A DNA stretch of 64,000 nt from Arthrobacter crystallopoietes (GCF_017603825.1 NZ_CP072014.1:2852001-2916000), one strand, 5' to 3'. Shown: positions 17,331-33,770, numbered from the stretch's first letter. Numbers and translations: made by a program. Notes: a model not told the origin generated them from the letters alone.

Positions 17331-18289
17331 TCCGCCACTTCCTCAAAGACACCGACCTGAGCCCGGCCGAACAGCTCTCGGTGCTGGACCTGGCCGCGCA
17401 GATGAAGGAGTCGCCGTACCTGTACCAGCCGTATGCCGCGGAGGGTGCCGGGCGCAAGACCGTGGCGGTGATCTTCGACAAGACCTCCACCCGGACCCGG
17501 CTGTCCTTCGCTACCGGCGTGGCGGATCTGGGCGGCGTGCCGCTGATCATCAATCCGGGCGAATCCCAGATGGGACACAAGGAGTCCATTTCGGACACCG
17601 TCAAGGTTCTGGAGCGCATGGTCTCGACCGTGGTCTGGCGGACCTACGCCCACTCCGGACTCGAGGAAATGGCCGCCGTCTCGCGGGTGCCGGTGATCAA
17701 CTCGCTCTCCGACGACTACCACCCGTGCCAGCTGCTGGCGGACCTGCTCACCATCAGGGAGCACAAGGGCGAGCTCGCCGGTCTGACCATGACGTACTTG
17801 GGGGATGCGGCCAACAACATGGCCAACTCCTACCTGCTGGCCGGCGTCACGGCGGGCATGCATGTACGCATCGGCGGACCGGCTGGCTACCTGCCTGCTG
17901 CCGACGTCGTCGCCGAAGCCGAGGCGCGCGCCGCGGAAACCGGCGGCTCGGTACTCATTACCTCCGACGCGGCCGAGGCACTGGCCGCTGCCGACATCGT
18001 CGCCACCGACACCTGGGTCAGCATGGGCCAGGAGGAGGAAAAGGCCCAGCGGCTGGAACTGTTCAGGGACTACGCCGTGGACGCAGCGGCGATGAAGCTG
18101 GCCGCGCCGGACGCCATCGTGCTGCACTGCCTGCCGGCCTACCGCGGTTACGAAATCGCGGCCGACGTGATCGACGGCGAGCAGTCCGTGGTGTGGGATG
18201 AGGCAGAGAACCGGCTGCACGCTCAGAAGGCCCTGATGGCCTGGCTGATGGACAAGGCCGGTTTGGCACCGCTGCAGAAGCTTTCTTGA
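17327..18289 (+). CDS. argF: ornithine carbamoyltransferase
   Basis: Makes citrulline from ornithine and carbamoyl phosphate in the cytoplasm as a trimer. The 320-residue chain has the carbamoyl-phosphate motif STRTR (54-58), the domain link HPCQLLADL, and the ornithine-binding HCLPAYRG. The latter is the actinobacterial variant of HCLP. Length is normal. It overlaps argD by ATGA and its stop overlaps a possible TTG start of argR. Confidence 0.97.
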   Translation: MIRHFLKDTDLSPAEQLSVLDLAAQMKESPYLYQPYAAEGAGRKTVAVIFDKTSTRTRLSFATGVADLGGVPLIINPGESQMGHKESISDTVKVLERMVSTVVWRTYAHSGLEEMAAVSRVPVINSLSDDYHPCQLLADLLTIREHKGELAGLTMTYLGDAANNMANSYLLAGVTAGMHVRIGGPAGYLPAADVVAEAEARAAETGGSVLITSDAAEALAAADIVATDTWVSMGQEEEKAQRLELFRDYAVDAAAMKLAAPDAIVLHCLPAYRGYEIAADVIDGEQSVVWDEAENRLHAQKALMAWLMDKAGLAPLQKLS

Positions 18290-18834
18290 AGGCGCTGAAG
18301 GAACAACAGGCCGTGACCAGCATGCCCACCACCAAGACCGCCCGCCAGGCCCGTATCACAGCGATCCTGACCGGGCAGTCCGTGCGTTCGCAGGCAGAGC
18401 TCGCGGCGCTGCTCGCTGCCGAAGGCGTCCAAGTGACGCAGGCAACCCTGTCCCGCGACCTGGTGGAACTCGGTGCTGTGCGCGTGCGCAGCCAGGACGG
18501 CGCGCTGGTTTACGCCGTCAGGTCCGAGGGCGGTGAGCGCGCCCCGCAGGCCGGCATCACGCAGGAGATTCTGGATGCCCGCCTGGCTAAGCTGTGCGCG
18601 GACCTGCTGGTTACCGCCGAGGCCTCCGGCAACCTGGTGGTCTTGCGGACACCGCCCGGAGCCGCGAACTTCCTGGCCCTGGCCATCGATCATTCCGTCA
18701 TGCCCTCCGTGCTGGGCACCATCGCCGGTGACGACACCGTGCTGCTGGTGACCAGGGACCCTAACGGCGGCGCCGACCTGGCCGCCCGCTTCCTGCAGTT
18801 CGCGGACGAGCCCGCCCGCAACAGCCAGACCTGA
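18286..18834 (+). CDS. argR: arginine repressor
   Basis: Hexameric transcription factor that senses arginine and binds ARG boxes. An N-terminal winged helix ([24 protein letters not shown], then [18 protein letters not shown]) is followed by the arginine-binding oligomerisation domain ([26 protein letters not shown]). The likely target is the tandem site at 12844-12877. The first possible start is TTG 18286, overlapping argF as TTGA; GTG 18313 and ATG 18322 are alternatives better placed after GAAGGA, so the first 9 to 12 residues are uncertain. Confidence 0.94.
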   Translation: MKALKEQQAVTSMPTTKTARQARITAILTGQSVRSQAELAALLAAEGVQVTQATLSRDLVELGAVRVRSQDGALVYAVRSEGGERAPQAGITQEILDARLAKLCADLLVTAEASGNLVVLRTPPGAANFLALAIDHSVMPSVLGTIAGDDTVLLVTRDPNGGADLAARFLQFADEPARNSQT

Positions 18835-18874
18835 ATACATTCCAACCCTGCAAAGCATTAGGAGCACACCCCAA

Positions 18875-21507
<2,633 letters not shown>

Positions 21508-21525
21508 CCACCGCGAAAACCAACT

Positions 21526-21576
21526 AACGACGGCGGATCCGCACCGGCAGCGGGCAGGTGCGGATCCGCCGTCGTT
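21526..21576 (+). terminator. arginine operon terminator
   Basis: Bases 21526-21545 and 21557-21576 form a perfect 20-bp stem with an 11-base loop. The lower arm starts AACGACGGCGG, the same sequence as the base of the pheST terminator. No T tract follows. Confidence 0.9.
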
Positions 21577-21627
21577 CTCCGCCCTCCGACACTCTTGCTA
21601 TGCCCTCCGAGTCTCCTCTGAAAACCG

Positions 21628-21647
21628 AAGTTACCGACCAGTAACTT
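21628..21647. promoter_or_regulatory. palindromic operator candidate upstream of the SRPBCC gene
   Basis: AAGTTAC (21628-21634) and GTAACTT (21641-21647) form a perfect inverted repeat around CGACCA. The 20-bp symmetrical site is of the kind bound by TetR-family repressors. It lies 62 bases before the ATG of the gene at 21710, where a promoter is expected. No regulator gene is adjacent. Confidence 0.5.
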
Positions 21648-21709
21648 GGGTCTTTGGGGTAGTTTGTGAAACAGAGATGCAGCCGGAGCGCCGAGCCGAG
21701 GAAGTGACG

Positions 21710-22708
21710 ATGACGACGCTGAGCCCGCAGGATGAGAAAGTAGTTCCGTCGGGACGGATCGAACGGATCGCGTCCGACTATGTGCTGGCTTTTGACCGCC
21801 AGCTCGACTACCCGCACAGCTACCTCTGGAGCCTGCTGGCGGAGCCCGAACACGTGGCCAAGTGGCTGGGGAACCTGCTCACCGGCTGGGAATTGGGGCA
21901 GCCTTACGAACTGGAGGTCGGCGGCACCGTCACCGGTACCGTGCTGCAGCTGAATGCACCGCTGAGCCTGCAGATCACCTGGGAGGACGAGCTGGACAAT
22001 GAATCCGTGCTCGAGTGGCGAATGCTCAACAGCAACGGCGGCACCCTGGTGCAGCTGCGGGCGCGGTCCGAGAGCCGGGCGTTCCTGACCGAAGGCGCCG
22101 CGGGCTGGGAAACCATCCTGGACGCGTTCGAGGATGTGGCGGCCGGACGTACGCCGCAGTCACAGCCGGACCGCTGGGCAAAGCTGCGCGAAGCGTACTC
22201 CCGCGAGTACTCCCTTTCCCACACGATGGGCACCCTCGGCAAGGACTCCGGCCACGACTGCGTCCACTTTGACCGGTTGCTGGGCGCGGACAGGTCTACC
22301 ATCTGGCAGGCCCTGACACAGCCGGACATGTTCGGGAAATGGCTCGCACCCGGGACGCTGCAGCTGCAGGTCGGCGGGAACGTCCGGTTAGACTTCGAGA
22401 AATTCACCATGCGCGGCGACGTGACCTACTTGGTGAATGAGCAGGGACTGGAGTACAGCTGGTGCAGCCCGGAAGTGGAGCAAAGTTCGGTGCACTGGCT
22501 GCTGGAGAACTCCGACGGCAAGACACTCCTGAAACTCCACCACGGGCTGCGCTCGAAGGCCCGCGTCGCCGAACTCATGGCACTGTGGCACGAGCGGCTC
22601 GACGCGCTGGATCTGTACCTCTCCGGAGCCGAAGTCCACCCTTCCGCGCACCACCGGGAAGCCTTGACACATTTTTACCGCCGGATGGCCGGCAGCACCG
22701 GATCGTAG
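21710..22708 (+). CDS. twin-domain SRPBCC (AHSA1-like) protein
   Basis: A 332-residue protein with two START-like beta-barrel domains in tandem. Each begins with a segment of the AHSA1 type: HSYLWSLLAEPEHVAKWLG in the first and STIWQALTQPDMFGKWLAPG in the second. The domains (about 10-155 and 170-310) are roughly similar to each other, so a duplication is likely. Such domains bind hydrophobic ligands or, in AHSA1, Hsp90; bacterial members rarely have known function, and I do not assign one. The ATG at 21710 follows GAGGAAG; 11 codons upstream in the open frame lack a ribosome binding site. The stop shares one base with the start of the DNA glycosylase gene. Confidence 0.8.
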   Translation: MTTLSPQDEKVVPSGRIERIASDYVLAFDRQLDYPHSYLWSLLAEPEHVAKWLGNLLTGWELGQPYELEVGGTVTGTVLQLNAPLSLQITWEDELDNESVLEWRMLNSNGGTLVQLRARSESRAFLTEGAAGWETILDAFEDVAAGRTPQSQPDRWAKLREAYSREYSLSHTMGTLGKDSGHDCVHFDRLLGADRSTIWQALTQPDMFGKWLAPGTLQLQVGGNVRLDFEKFTMRGDVTYLVNEQGLEYSWCSPEVEQSSVHWLLENSDGKTLLKLHHGLRSKARVAELMALWHERLDALDLYLSGAEVHPSAHHREALTHFYRRMAGSTGS

Positions 22709-23352
22709 TGGAGACCCTCCCCGCCATCCCGGGAGCACTGCTTAAATGGCTCGCACGTCCCGCCGATGAGGTGGCCCCGGGACTGCTCGGTGCGCACCTG
22801 CTGCGGACGACGGCGGAGGGCGCCGTGGGCGTGCGGATCACCGAGGTGGAGGCCTACCTTGGCGAAAGCGACCCGGGATCGCATGCCTTCCGCGGCCAGA
22901 CCAACCGCAATAGGGCCATGTTCGGACCGGCAGGCCACATTTACGTCTACTTCACCTACGGAATGCACCACTGCGTCAACATCGTCTGCGGCCATGCCGG
23001 AATAGCCACCGGTGTCCTGATCCGCGCCGGTGAGGTGACCCACGGACGCGAACTCGCGTACCGCCGTCGTACGTCGGCAAAAAACGATACCGAGCTGGCC
23101 CGCGGTCCCGGCCGCCTTGCGCAGGCCTTGGGACTGACGCTGGCCGATAACGGCCGGGCGTTCATCCCCGGCGAACTCGAGCTCCGGCTGCCGGCCACGT
23201 CCGCTCCGGCAGCCCATGTGCGCAGTGGGCCCCGGGTGGGCGTCAGCGGTGAGGGCGGGACCGACAGCTACCCCTGGCGGTTCTGGCTGGAGGGGGAGAG
23301 AACGGTCTCGCCCTACCGCGCGGCCAAACCCCGCCGCCGCTCGGCCGGCTAA
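22708..23352 (+). CDS. 3-methyladenine DNA glycosylase, AAG/MPG family
   Basis: Removes alkylated purines such as 3-methyladenine from DNA, starting base-excision repair. The 214 residues show RITEVEAYLGESDPGSHAFRG (the glutamate that activates water), RNRAMFGPAGHIYVYFTYGMHHCVN, and RGPGRLAQALGL, all hallmarks of the family. The start is the GTG at 22708, overlapping the upstream TAG by one base. M. tuberculosis Rv1688 (mpg) also lies close upstream of tyrS, supporting the identity; here apt and a helicase gene lie between. Confidence 0.92.
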   Translation: METLPAIPGALLKWLARPADEVAPGLLGAHLLRTTAEGAVGVRITEVEAYLGESDPGSHAFRGQTNRNRAMFGPAGHIYVYFTYGMHHCVNIVCGHAGIATGVLIRAGEVTHGRELAYRRRTSAKNDTELARGPGRLAQALGLTLADNGRAFIPGELELRLPATSAPAAHVRSGPRVGVSGEGGTDSYPWRFWLEGERTVSPYRAAKPRRRSAG

Positions 23353-23447
23353 TCGACACGCGGGCAAGTCCTGAGCCACGGAGCCGGAAGATGTCCGCGC
23401 AAGCAGGTCTTCCCGTCATGCCGTCATTCCTGCAGGCTCGTGGCCGG

Positions 23448-23453
23448 TAGGGT
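23448..23453 (+). promoter_or_regulatory. apt -10 element; leaderless start
   Basis: TAGGGT at 23448-23453 lies six bases before the GTG start at 23460, and no ribosome binding site is present between them. The spacing fits a leaderless transcript. Confidence 0.45.
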
Positions 23454-23459
23454 AGTGGG

Positions 23460-23999
23460 GTGAGTGAACGAGCTTCTGAGTCCGCTGAATCAGTGATCAG
23501 CCGGCTTTCGGCAACCGTCTCCGACTACCCGAAACCAGGCATTGTTTTTCGGGACCTGACGCCCGTTTTCGCGGACGGTCCTGCACTGCGCACCATTGTG
23601 CACGCCCTCATCGATCCCTTCGAAGGGCAGTTCGACGCGGTGGCCGGCATCGAAGCGCGCGGCTTCCTGCTGGCGGCCGCCGGAGCGTACGCGTCGGGCA
23701 AAGGCGTGGTGACGGTCCGGAAGAAGGGCAAACTGCCGCGCAAGGTTTACTCGGAGGACTACACCCTCGAATACGGCTCGGCGACGCTGGAACTGCATGC
23801 CGACGACCTCAAGCCCGGCATGCGCGTGCTCATTCTGGACGATGTGCTGGCCACCGGCGGCACCCTCGGCGCGGCCTGCCGGCTATTCGAACGTGCCGGA
23901 GTGCAGGTGTCCGGTTTCGGAGTCGTGCTTGAACTGACCGGCCTGCGCGGACGCGCGGCGCTGGCAGGCCACCGGATCCGCTCGCTGGTCCGCGAATAA
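23460..23999 (+). CDS. apt: adenine phosphoribosyltransferase
   Basis: Salvages adenine to AMP using PRPP. The 179-residue protein has the type I PRTase signature VLILDDVLATGGT (123-135) and PKPGIVFRDLTP near the N-terminus that contacts the base. GTG start. A hairpin with a T6 loop follows five bases after the stop. In many actinobacteria apt sits beside relA; here it lies between a DNA glycosylase and a helicase gene. Confidence 0.95.
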   Translation: MSERASESAESVISRLSATVSDYPKPGIVFRDLTPVFADGPALRTIVHALIDPFEGQFDAVAGIEARGFLLAAAGAYASGKGVVTVRKKGKLPRKVYSEDYTLEYGSATLELHADDLKPGMRVLILDDVLATGGTLGAACRLFERAGVQVSGFGVVLELTGLRGRAALAGHRIRSLVRE

Positions 24000-24003
24000 T
24001 TAC

Positions 24004-24031
24004 ATCCGGTTTTTTCCGGATCGGCTCCGAT
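24004..24031 (+). terminator. double hairpin after apt
   Basis: ATCCGG (24004-24009), six T and CCGGAT (24016-24021) form a 6-bp stem; a second ATCGG-CT-CCGAT palindrome (24020-24031) abuts it. Together they could end the apt transcript, but stems are short and no T tract follows. Confidence 0.4.
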
Positions 24032-24126
24032 GCTGTCGCCGCGCTGCGGCCCTGACGTGGGCGTTCAGGTAATTTCATGCCGGGCACTGTAAGATTGACG
24101 CTCTGCCTTTGCGGGAGGAACACATA

Positions 24127-26382
24127 ATGCAGGAAGCGGTTTCGGCACACGCGGAACTTGAACACGAGCGGGACTATGTCGCGGGTTTGTACCAGCGTCT
24201 GGATGAGTTGCGCGCCGAAAAACAGCAGCAGCTGGACCGGGTCCGCAGCGGTGGTGCCGTGGGCACGATGCAGAATATTTCTGAACGTGACGCCTTCGCC
24301 ACCATGTACGAGGACCGGCTCGCCCAGCTCAACGCCGTCGACGACCGCCTTGTCTTCGGCCGCCTGGATCTGGACAGCGGGGAATCCCGTTACATCGGCC
24401 GCATCGGACTGAGCACCGCTGATCTGCAGCGGCTCATGGTGGACTGGCGGGCTCCGGAGGCCGGAGTCTTCTACCAGGCCACGGCCTTCGAGCGCCAAGG
24501 CGTACGACGGCGGCGCCACTTGATCCTGAAGGGCCGCGATGTCAAAGCCGTTGAGGACGACGTGCTGGACGCGTCGATGCTCGATTCGGGCAACCTGCAG
24601 GGAGAAGGCGCCCTGCTGGCAGCGCTGAACTCGAAACGCACCGGCCAGATGTCGGACATCGTCGGCACCATCCAGGCCGAGCAGGACCGGATCATCCGCA
24701 GCCCCATGCCGGGCGTGCTGGTGGTCCAGGGCGGGCCGGGCACGGGCAAGACCGCCGTTGCCCTGCACCGCGCGGCGTACCTGCTGTACATGCACCGGGA
24801 GCGGTTGAAGTCCGCCGGCGTCCTGCTGGTCGGGCCGTCGAACTCCTTCATGAAGTACATCGAACGCGTCCTGCCGTCACTTGGCGAGACCGGTGTGGTG
24901 ATGTCCACTCTGGGCAAGCTGATGCCGGGGATCAGCGCCGTGCCGGAGACCAACCAGGCCGTCGCCGAGCTCAAGGGCCGCGCGTCCATGGCCAAGGTGG
25001 TGGCGCGCGCGGTGGCTAACCGGCAGCGCATCCCGGCGGGACCGCGCAAGCTCAATGTCGAGGGCACTATCCTTACGCTGACTCCGAAGCAGGTGATCCG
25101 CGCCCGGGACAGGGCTCGGTCCACCGGCAAGCCGCACAACGAGGCGCGCACGACGTTCGTGAAGATCCTGCTGCGCGAACTGACCGAGCAGCTGACCCAG
25201 GCCTTGGAAGAGTCCTCCGGGCCGGGCAACAATGCGGACCGCAGTTACCTGACGGAAGACGTGCGTACTTCCCGCGACGTGCGGGTGGCGCTGAACTTGT
25301 GCTGGATGCCGCTGACGCCGGAGCAACTGATCGGCGAACTGCTAAGCAAGCCCGCGCATCTCGAAGGTGCTACGCCCCAGCTGAGCGACGCGGAACGGGC
25401 ACTGCTCTTGCGTGATCCGTCGGCGCGGTGGACCGAGGCCGACGTGCCGCTCCTCGATGAGGCTGCCGAACTCCTCGGCCCGATGGATGTTTCCAGCGCC
25501 CGCGACAAGTCCCAGCGGGAGCATCAGCGTGCCCGCGACGTCGCTAATGCCGAGCAGTCCCTCGTGAACCTGGACGAGGCGTTGAAGGCCAGCGGGATCG
25601 ACGGTCTCGTGAGCGCCGAGGACCTGGCGGCCCACAACCAGATCCAGGAGACGCGCTTTACCGCGGCGGAACGGGCGGCATCGGACCGGACCTGGGCCTT
25701 CGGCCACATCGTGGTCGATGAAGCGCAGGAACTTTCGGCCATGCAGTGGCGGCTGTTGATGCGCCGCTGCCCGCTGAAGTCCTTCACGGTGGTGGGCGAC
25801 ATCGCCCAGACCAGCTCCGCTGCCGGGGCGCACTCGTGGCAGCAGGTCCTTGAGCCCTTTGCCCAGGACCGCTGGCGGCTGGAAGAGTTGACAGTGAACT
25901 ACCGCACCCCGTCGCAAATCGCGGAAGCCGCGGTGCGCATGGCTAACGCGGCCGGACTCGTAGTCTCTGCGCCCAAGGCAGTCCGGGACGGTAACTGGGA
26001 ACCGATTATTGACAAGGTGGACGACGGCGGACTTCTCGGCAGGCTGCTCGAGGCCATGCCGGAGGAGCTCGACGCCCTCGACGGCGGCCTGTTGGCAGTC
26101 ATCGCCGCGGACCATCGCGTGGAAGCAGCACGGAAGGCGTTGGCGGCTGTCTACGGAAGCCGCGTGGGCGCGGGAGCCGGCGGGTTGGACCAGGACATCA
26201 CGGTCATCGGACCGAAGGAAGCCAAGGGACTGGAATTCGACGGCGTTGTCCTGCTGGAACCGGCGGAACTGCTCGACGGTGTCAGCGGCAAGGTTGGCGA
26301 TCTGTACGTCGCGATGACGCGTCCCACCCAGCGTCTTCGTCTTCTGGCCGAGGGCGATGTCCCACCGGGCATCGAAGGCTGA
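24127..26382 (+). CDS. HelD/HelR-like UvrD-superfamily ATPase
   Basis: A 751-residue superfamily I helicase-like ATPase. It begins with a coiled-coil arm (ELEHERDYVAGLYQRLDELRA), the type that HelD uses to enter RNA polymerase. Walker A GGPGTGKT is at 202-209; Walker B and motif II are in HIVVDEAQELSAMQW, motif III in VVGDIAQTS, motif IV near LTVNYRTPSQIAE, and motif VI at YVAMTRPTQRLR. Proteins with this architecture dislodge stalled RNA polymerase; HelR forms in other actinobacteria also displace rifampicin. ATG 24127 follows GGGAGGA, with -10-like TAAGAT at 24090-24095. The rifamycin-associated palindrome that precedes helR elsewhere is not seen. DNA helicase activity of another kind remains possible. 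Confidence 0.85.
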   Translation: MQEAVSAHAELEHERDYVAGLYQRLDELRAEKQQQLDRVRSGGAVGTMQNISERDAFATMYEDRLAQLNAVDDRLVFGRLDLDSGESRYIGRIGLSTADLQRLMVDWRAPEAGVFYQATAFERQGVRRRRHLILKGRDVKAVEDDVLDASMLDSGNLQGEGALLAALNSKRTGQMSDIVGTIQAEQDRIIRSPMPGVLVVQGGPGTGKTAVALHRAAYLLYMHRERLKSAGVLLVGPSNSFMKYIERVLPSLGETGVVMSTLGKLMPGISAVPETNQAVAELKGRASMAKVVARAVANRQRIPAGPRKLNVEGTILTLTPKQVIRARDRARSTGKPHNEARTTFVKILLRELTEQLTQALEESSGPGNNADRSYLTEDVRTSRDVRVALNLCWMPLTPEQLIGELLSKPAHLEGATPQLSDAERALLLRDPSARWTEADVPLLDEAAELLGPMDVSSARDKSQREHQRARDVANAEQSLVNLDEALKASGIDGLVSAEDLAAHNQIQETRFTAAERAASDRTWAFGHIVVDEAQELSAMQWRLLMRRCPLKSFTVVGDIAQTSSAAGAHSWQQVLEPFAQDRWRLEELTVNYRTPSQIAEAAVRMANAAGLVVSAPKAVRDGNWEPIIDKVDDGGLLGRLLEAMPEELDALDGGLLAVIAADHRVEAARKALAAVYGSRVGAGAGGLDQDITVIGPKEAKGLEFDGVVLLEPAELLDGVSGKVGDLYVAMTRPTQRLRLLAEGDVPPGIEG

Positions 26383-26388
26383 TATTTT
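26383..26388 (+). promoter_or_regulatory. tyrS -10 element; leaderless start
   Basis: TATTTT at 26383-26388 directly follows the helicase stop codon and lies seven bases before the GTG at 26396. No ribosome binding site separates them, so tyrS is probably transcribed on its own as a leaderless mRNA. Confidence 0.6.
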
Positions 26389-26395
26389 AGAGTCC

Positions 26396-27706
26396 GTGTC
26401 AACTAATACGTTTCTGAGTTCCCAAAGCAATGACCCCAGTTTCGCCAATGTATGGCAGGAACTGAAGTGGCGCGGACTGGTCCATGTCTCCACCGATGAG
26501 GCGGAGCTGGAAAAGCTGCTGGCCGGTGAACCGATCACGTATTACTGCGGCTTCGACCCGACGGCGCCGAGTCTGCATCTGGGCAACCTTGTCCAGCTGT
26601 TGACCATGCGCCGGCTGCAGCTGGCGGGCCACAAGCCCCTCGGACTGGTCGGCGGTTCCACCGGTCTGGTCGGGGATCCGCGCCCCACCGCGGAGCGGAC
26701 GATGAACACCAAGGAAACCGTCGCCGAATGGGTCGGTTACCTACAGAGCCAGGTACAGCGGTTCCTCAGCTTCGAGGGCGAGAATCCTGCCCGGATGGTG
26801 AACAACCTGGACTGGACTGCGCCGATGAGTGTGCTGGACTTCCTGCGGGACGTCGGCAAGCACTTCCGTGTGGGCACCATGATCAAAAAAGACATCGTCG
26901 CCTCCCGGCTAAACTCCGACGAGGGCATCAGCTACGCGGAGTTCAGCTACCAGATCCTCCAGGGCATGGACTACCTGGAACTGTTCCGCCACTACGGCTG
27001 CGTGCTGCAGACCGGCGGGTCGGACCAGTGGGGCAACCTGACCAGCGGTACCGAGTTGATCCGCAAGGTCGAGGGCAAGTCCGTCCATGCCATCGGCACT
27101 CCGCTGATCACCAACTCGGATGGAACGAAGTTCGGCAAGAGCGAAGGCAACGCCATCTGGCTCGACGCCGCGATGTGCAGCCCGTACGCGATGTACCAGT
27201 TTTGGCTGAATACGGCCGACGCCGACGTTGTCGAGCGGCTGAAGGTCTTCACCTTCCGGAGCAGAACGGAAATCGAAGAGCTTGAGAAGGCAGTAGCTGA
27301 ACGTGCCCACACCCGCGAGGCCCAGCGCGTGCTCGCCTACGATGTGACCTCGCTGGTGCATGGTGAGGAAGCGACCGACAAGGTGATCGCTGCTTCGGCG
27401 GCGTTGTTCGGACAGGGAGAATTGGAAGCGCTGGACGAAGCCACGTTGGTTTCCGCCACGTCGCAGCTGCCCAGCGCCACTGTGGAGCGCGGTTCCTTGA
27501 ACATCATCGGGTTGCTGGTTGCGTCCGGTCTCGTGCCGAGCAATTCCGGCGCGCGTCGCACCGTAGCCGAAGGCGGTGCGTACGTGAACAACGAAAAAAT
27601 CACGGATCCGGATGCAGTCATAGACGCTACAAAGCTGCTGCACGGCAAGTACCTGCTGATGCGAAGGGGCAAGCGCACCCTGGCGATGGTCGAAGTACCT
27701 GCATAG
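26396..27706 (+). CDS. tyrS: tyrosine-tRNA ligase
   Basis: Class I synthetase that charges tRNA-Tyr. The 436-residue protein has the HIGH-type motif LHLGN, the tyrosine pocket YQILQGMDY, the KMSKS equivalent KFGKSEGNA, and a C-terminal S4 RNA-binding domain (GARRTVAEGGAYVNNEKI). The GTG at 26396 is used because it lies directly downstream of a -10 hexamer and matches the family N-terminus; upstream codons overlap the helicase gene. A hairpin followed by TTTT at 27741-27810 ends the gene ahead of the rRNA promoters. Confidence 0.96.
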   Translation: MSTNTFLSSQSNDPSFANVWQELKWRGLVHVSTDEAELEKLLAGEPITYYCGFDPTAPSLHLGNLVQLLTMRRLQLAGHKPLGLVGGSTGLVGDPRPTAERTMNTKETVAEWVGYLQSQVQRFLSFEGENPARMVNNLDWTAPMSVLDFLRDVGKHFRVGTMIKKDIVASRLNSDEGISYAEFSYQILQGMDYLELFRHYGCVLQTGGSDQWGNLTSGTELIRKVEGKSVHAIGTPLITNSDGTKFGKSEGNAIWLDAAMCSPYAMYQFWLNTADADVVERLKVFTFRSRTEIEELEKAVAERAHTREAQRVLAYDVTSLVHGEEATDKVIAASAALFGQGELEALDEATLVSATSQLPSATVERGSLNIIGLLVASGLVPSNSGARRTVAEGGAYVNNEKITDPDAVIDATKLLHGKYLLMRRGKRTLAMVEVPA

Positions 27707-27740
27707 CCAAAGGCTGCACGTCGGGAAATCCCGGCAAGCC

Positions 27741-27810
27741 AACCAGGCGGGCCCGGTCCCTGCCAGCTGCCGGCACGGCGGCGGGCACGGGGACGGGTCC
27801 GCCTGGTTTT
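27741..27810 (+). terminator. tyrS terminator
   Basis: AACCAGGCGG (27741-27750) pairs with CCGCCTGGTT (27799-27808), with further imperfect pairing inside, and a TTTT run ends the structure. It insulates tyrS from the rRNA promoter 21 bases beyond. Confidence 0.75.
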
Positions 27811-27830
27811 GTGCGGTAGTTCAGACGGAT

Positions 27831-27859
27831 TTGCAGGAGCCCGCAACCTTGTGTATTGT
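27831..27859 (+). promoter_or_regulatory. rRNA operon promoter P1
   Basis: TTGCAG (27831-27836), a 17-base spacer and TATTGT (27854-27859). Transcription would start near 27866, about 445 bases before mature 16S rRNA. Confidence 0.7.
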
Positions 27860-28026
27860 TTTCTGAGTCGCCGCCGCTGAGTCGAAATAGACAAAGCGAG
27901 CAGGAGGACAAAATCCCAAGATAAATCGGAAGCAATTCCGGCGTGCACTTGATGCAAAAGCCGGAGACGCTGAAAATCGTTGCGGGTGCATTCTTTATTG
28001 AATGGAAAATCGCGGAAAACGCCGAT

Positions 28027-28055
28027 TTGACAAGAGATATCGAATGAAATAAATT
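28027..28055 (+). promoter_or_regulatory. rRNA operon promoter P2
   Basis: A consensus -35 TTGACA (28027-28032), 17-base spacer and TAAATT (28050-28055). With P1 it gives the tandem promoter arrangement common in rRNA operons. The leader 27860-28310 is AT-rich compared with the genome and holds no gene that I can support. Confidence 0.7.
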
Positions 28056-28133
28056 TATGAACATCGCAACGAAGAAATGCGAAACAAATTGAATTCAAGT
28101 AATTCGAGTTTCAAAAAGTATTCGTTTGCTCCT

Positions 28134-28155
28134 GTTGTTTGAGAACTCAATAGTG
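28134..28155 (+). promoter_or_regulatory. boxA-like antitermination element, 16S leader
   Basis: GTTGTTTGAGAACT followed by ATAGTG resembles the mycobacterial boxA element that recruits Nus factors. Almost the same 22 bases recur at 30176-30197 before 23S rRNA, as expected for antitermination of a long untranslated operon. Confidence 0.65.
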
Positions 28156-28161
28156 TGCCAA
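28148..28161 (+). other. pre-16S processing stem, 5' arm
   Basis: CAATAGTGTGCCAA here can pair over 14 bases (one G-U) with TTGGCACACTGTTG at 30042-30055, beyond the 3' end of 16S. The stem encloses the whole 16S gene and is the expected RNase III substrate. Confidence 0.75.
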
Positions 28162-28310
28162 GTTTGTTGATACCAATTTTTTATTGGTTGAATTATTGTC
28201 GTGGGGCACCGCCTCCGTGGTGTTTCCGCGATGTTTTTTAGCCTGGTTTGAATTTAGTGCAGTGCTGGTTCCCGTTTTCCCGGGGGCCGGTGTTGTGTCT
28301 GTTAGTAAAC

Positions 28311-33433
<5,123 letters not shown>

Positions 33434-33640
33434 CACACACTTCCCTGGCCGCCGAACCGACTTCAAACGGTTCCCGGCAACATACAGGGGAAGGAAAAGA
33501 TACGTGCATCGCGTCCACTATGTGGTTCCCGGACAACAACCGTCCGCAGGAACACACAATTGCATACAGTCCAACCATGAACTGATGTAACCACAGGTTT
33601 CACCCCCAGCCCGCGGAACCGGGCCCGGAGGGTGGCAAGG
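33434..33640 (+). other. 23S-5S spacer
   Basis: About 207 bases without a gene. It holds the 3' arm of the 23S processing stem (33509-33528) and a GC-rich stretch CCCGCGGAACCGGGCCCGG just before 5S. Confidence 0.8.
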
Positions 33641-33759
33641 GTTACGGCGGTCATAGCGTGGGGGAAACGCCCGGTCCCATTCCGAACCCGGAAGCTAAGA
33701 CCCACAGCGCCGATGGTACTGCACCCGGGAGGGTGTGGGAGAGTAGGTCACCGCCGGAC
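33641..33759 (+). rRNA. rrf: 5S ribosomal RNA
   Basis: About 119 bases with the 5S landmarks CCCGGTCCCATTCCGAACCC and GAGAGTAGGTCACCGCCGG. The ends GTTACGGCGG and CCGCCGGAC pair to form helix I. Confidence 0.95.
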
Positions 33760-33770
33760 ATCTTTTGAGC

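Noticed and set aside
24000-24126. Rifamycin-associated element before the HelR-like gene
   Set aside because: No 19-bp palindrome of the GGGGCTTGC type is present.
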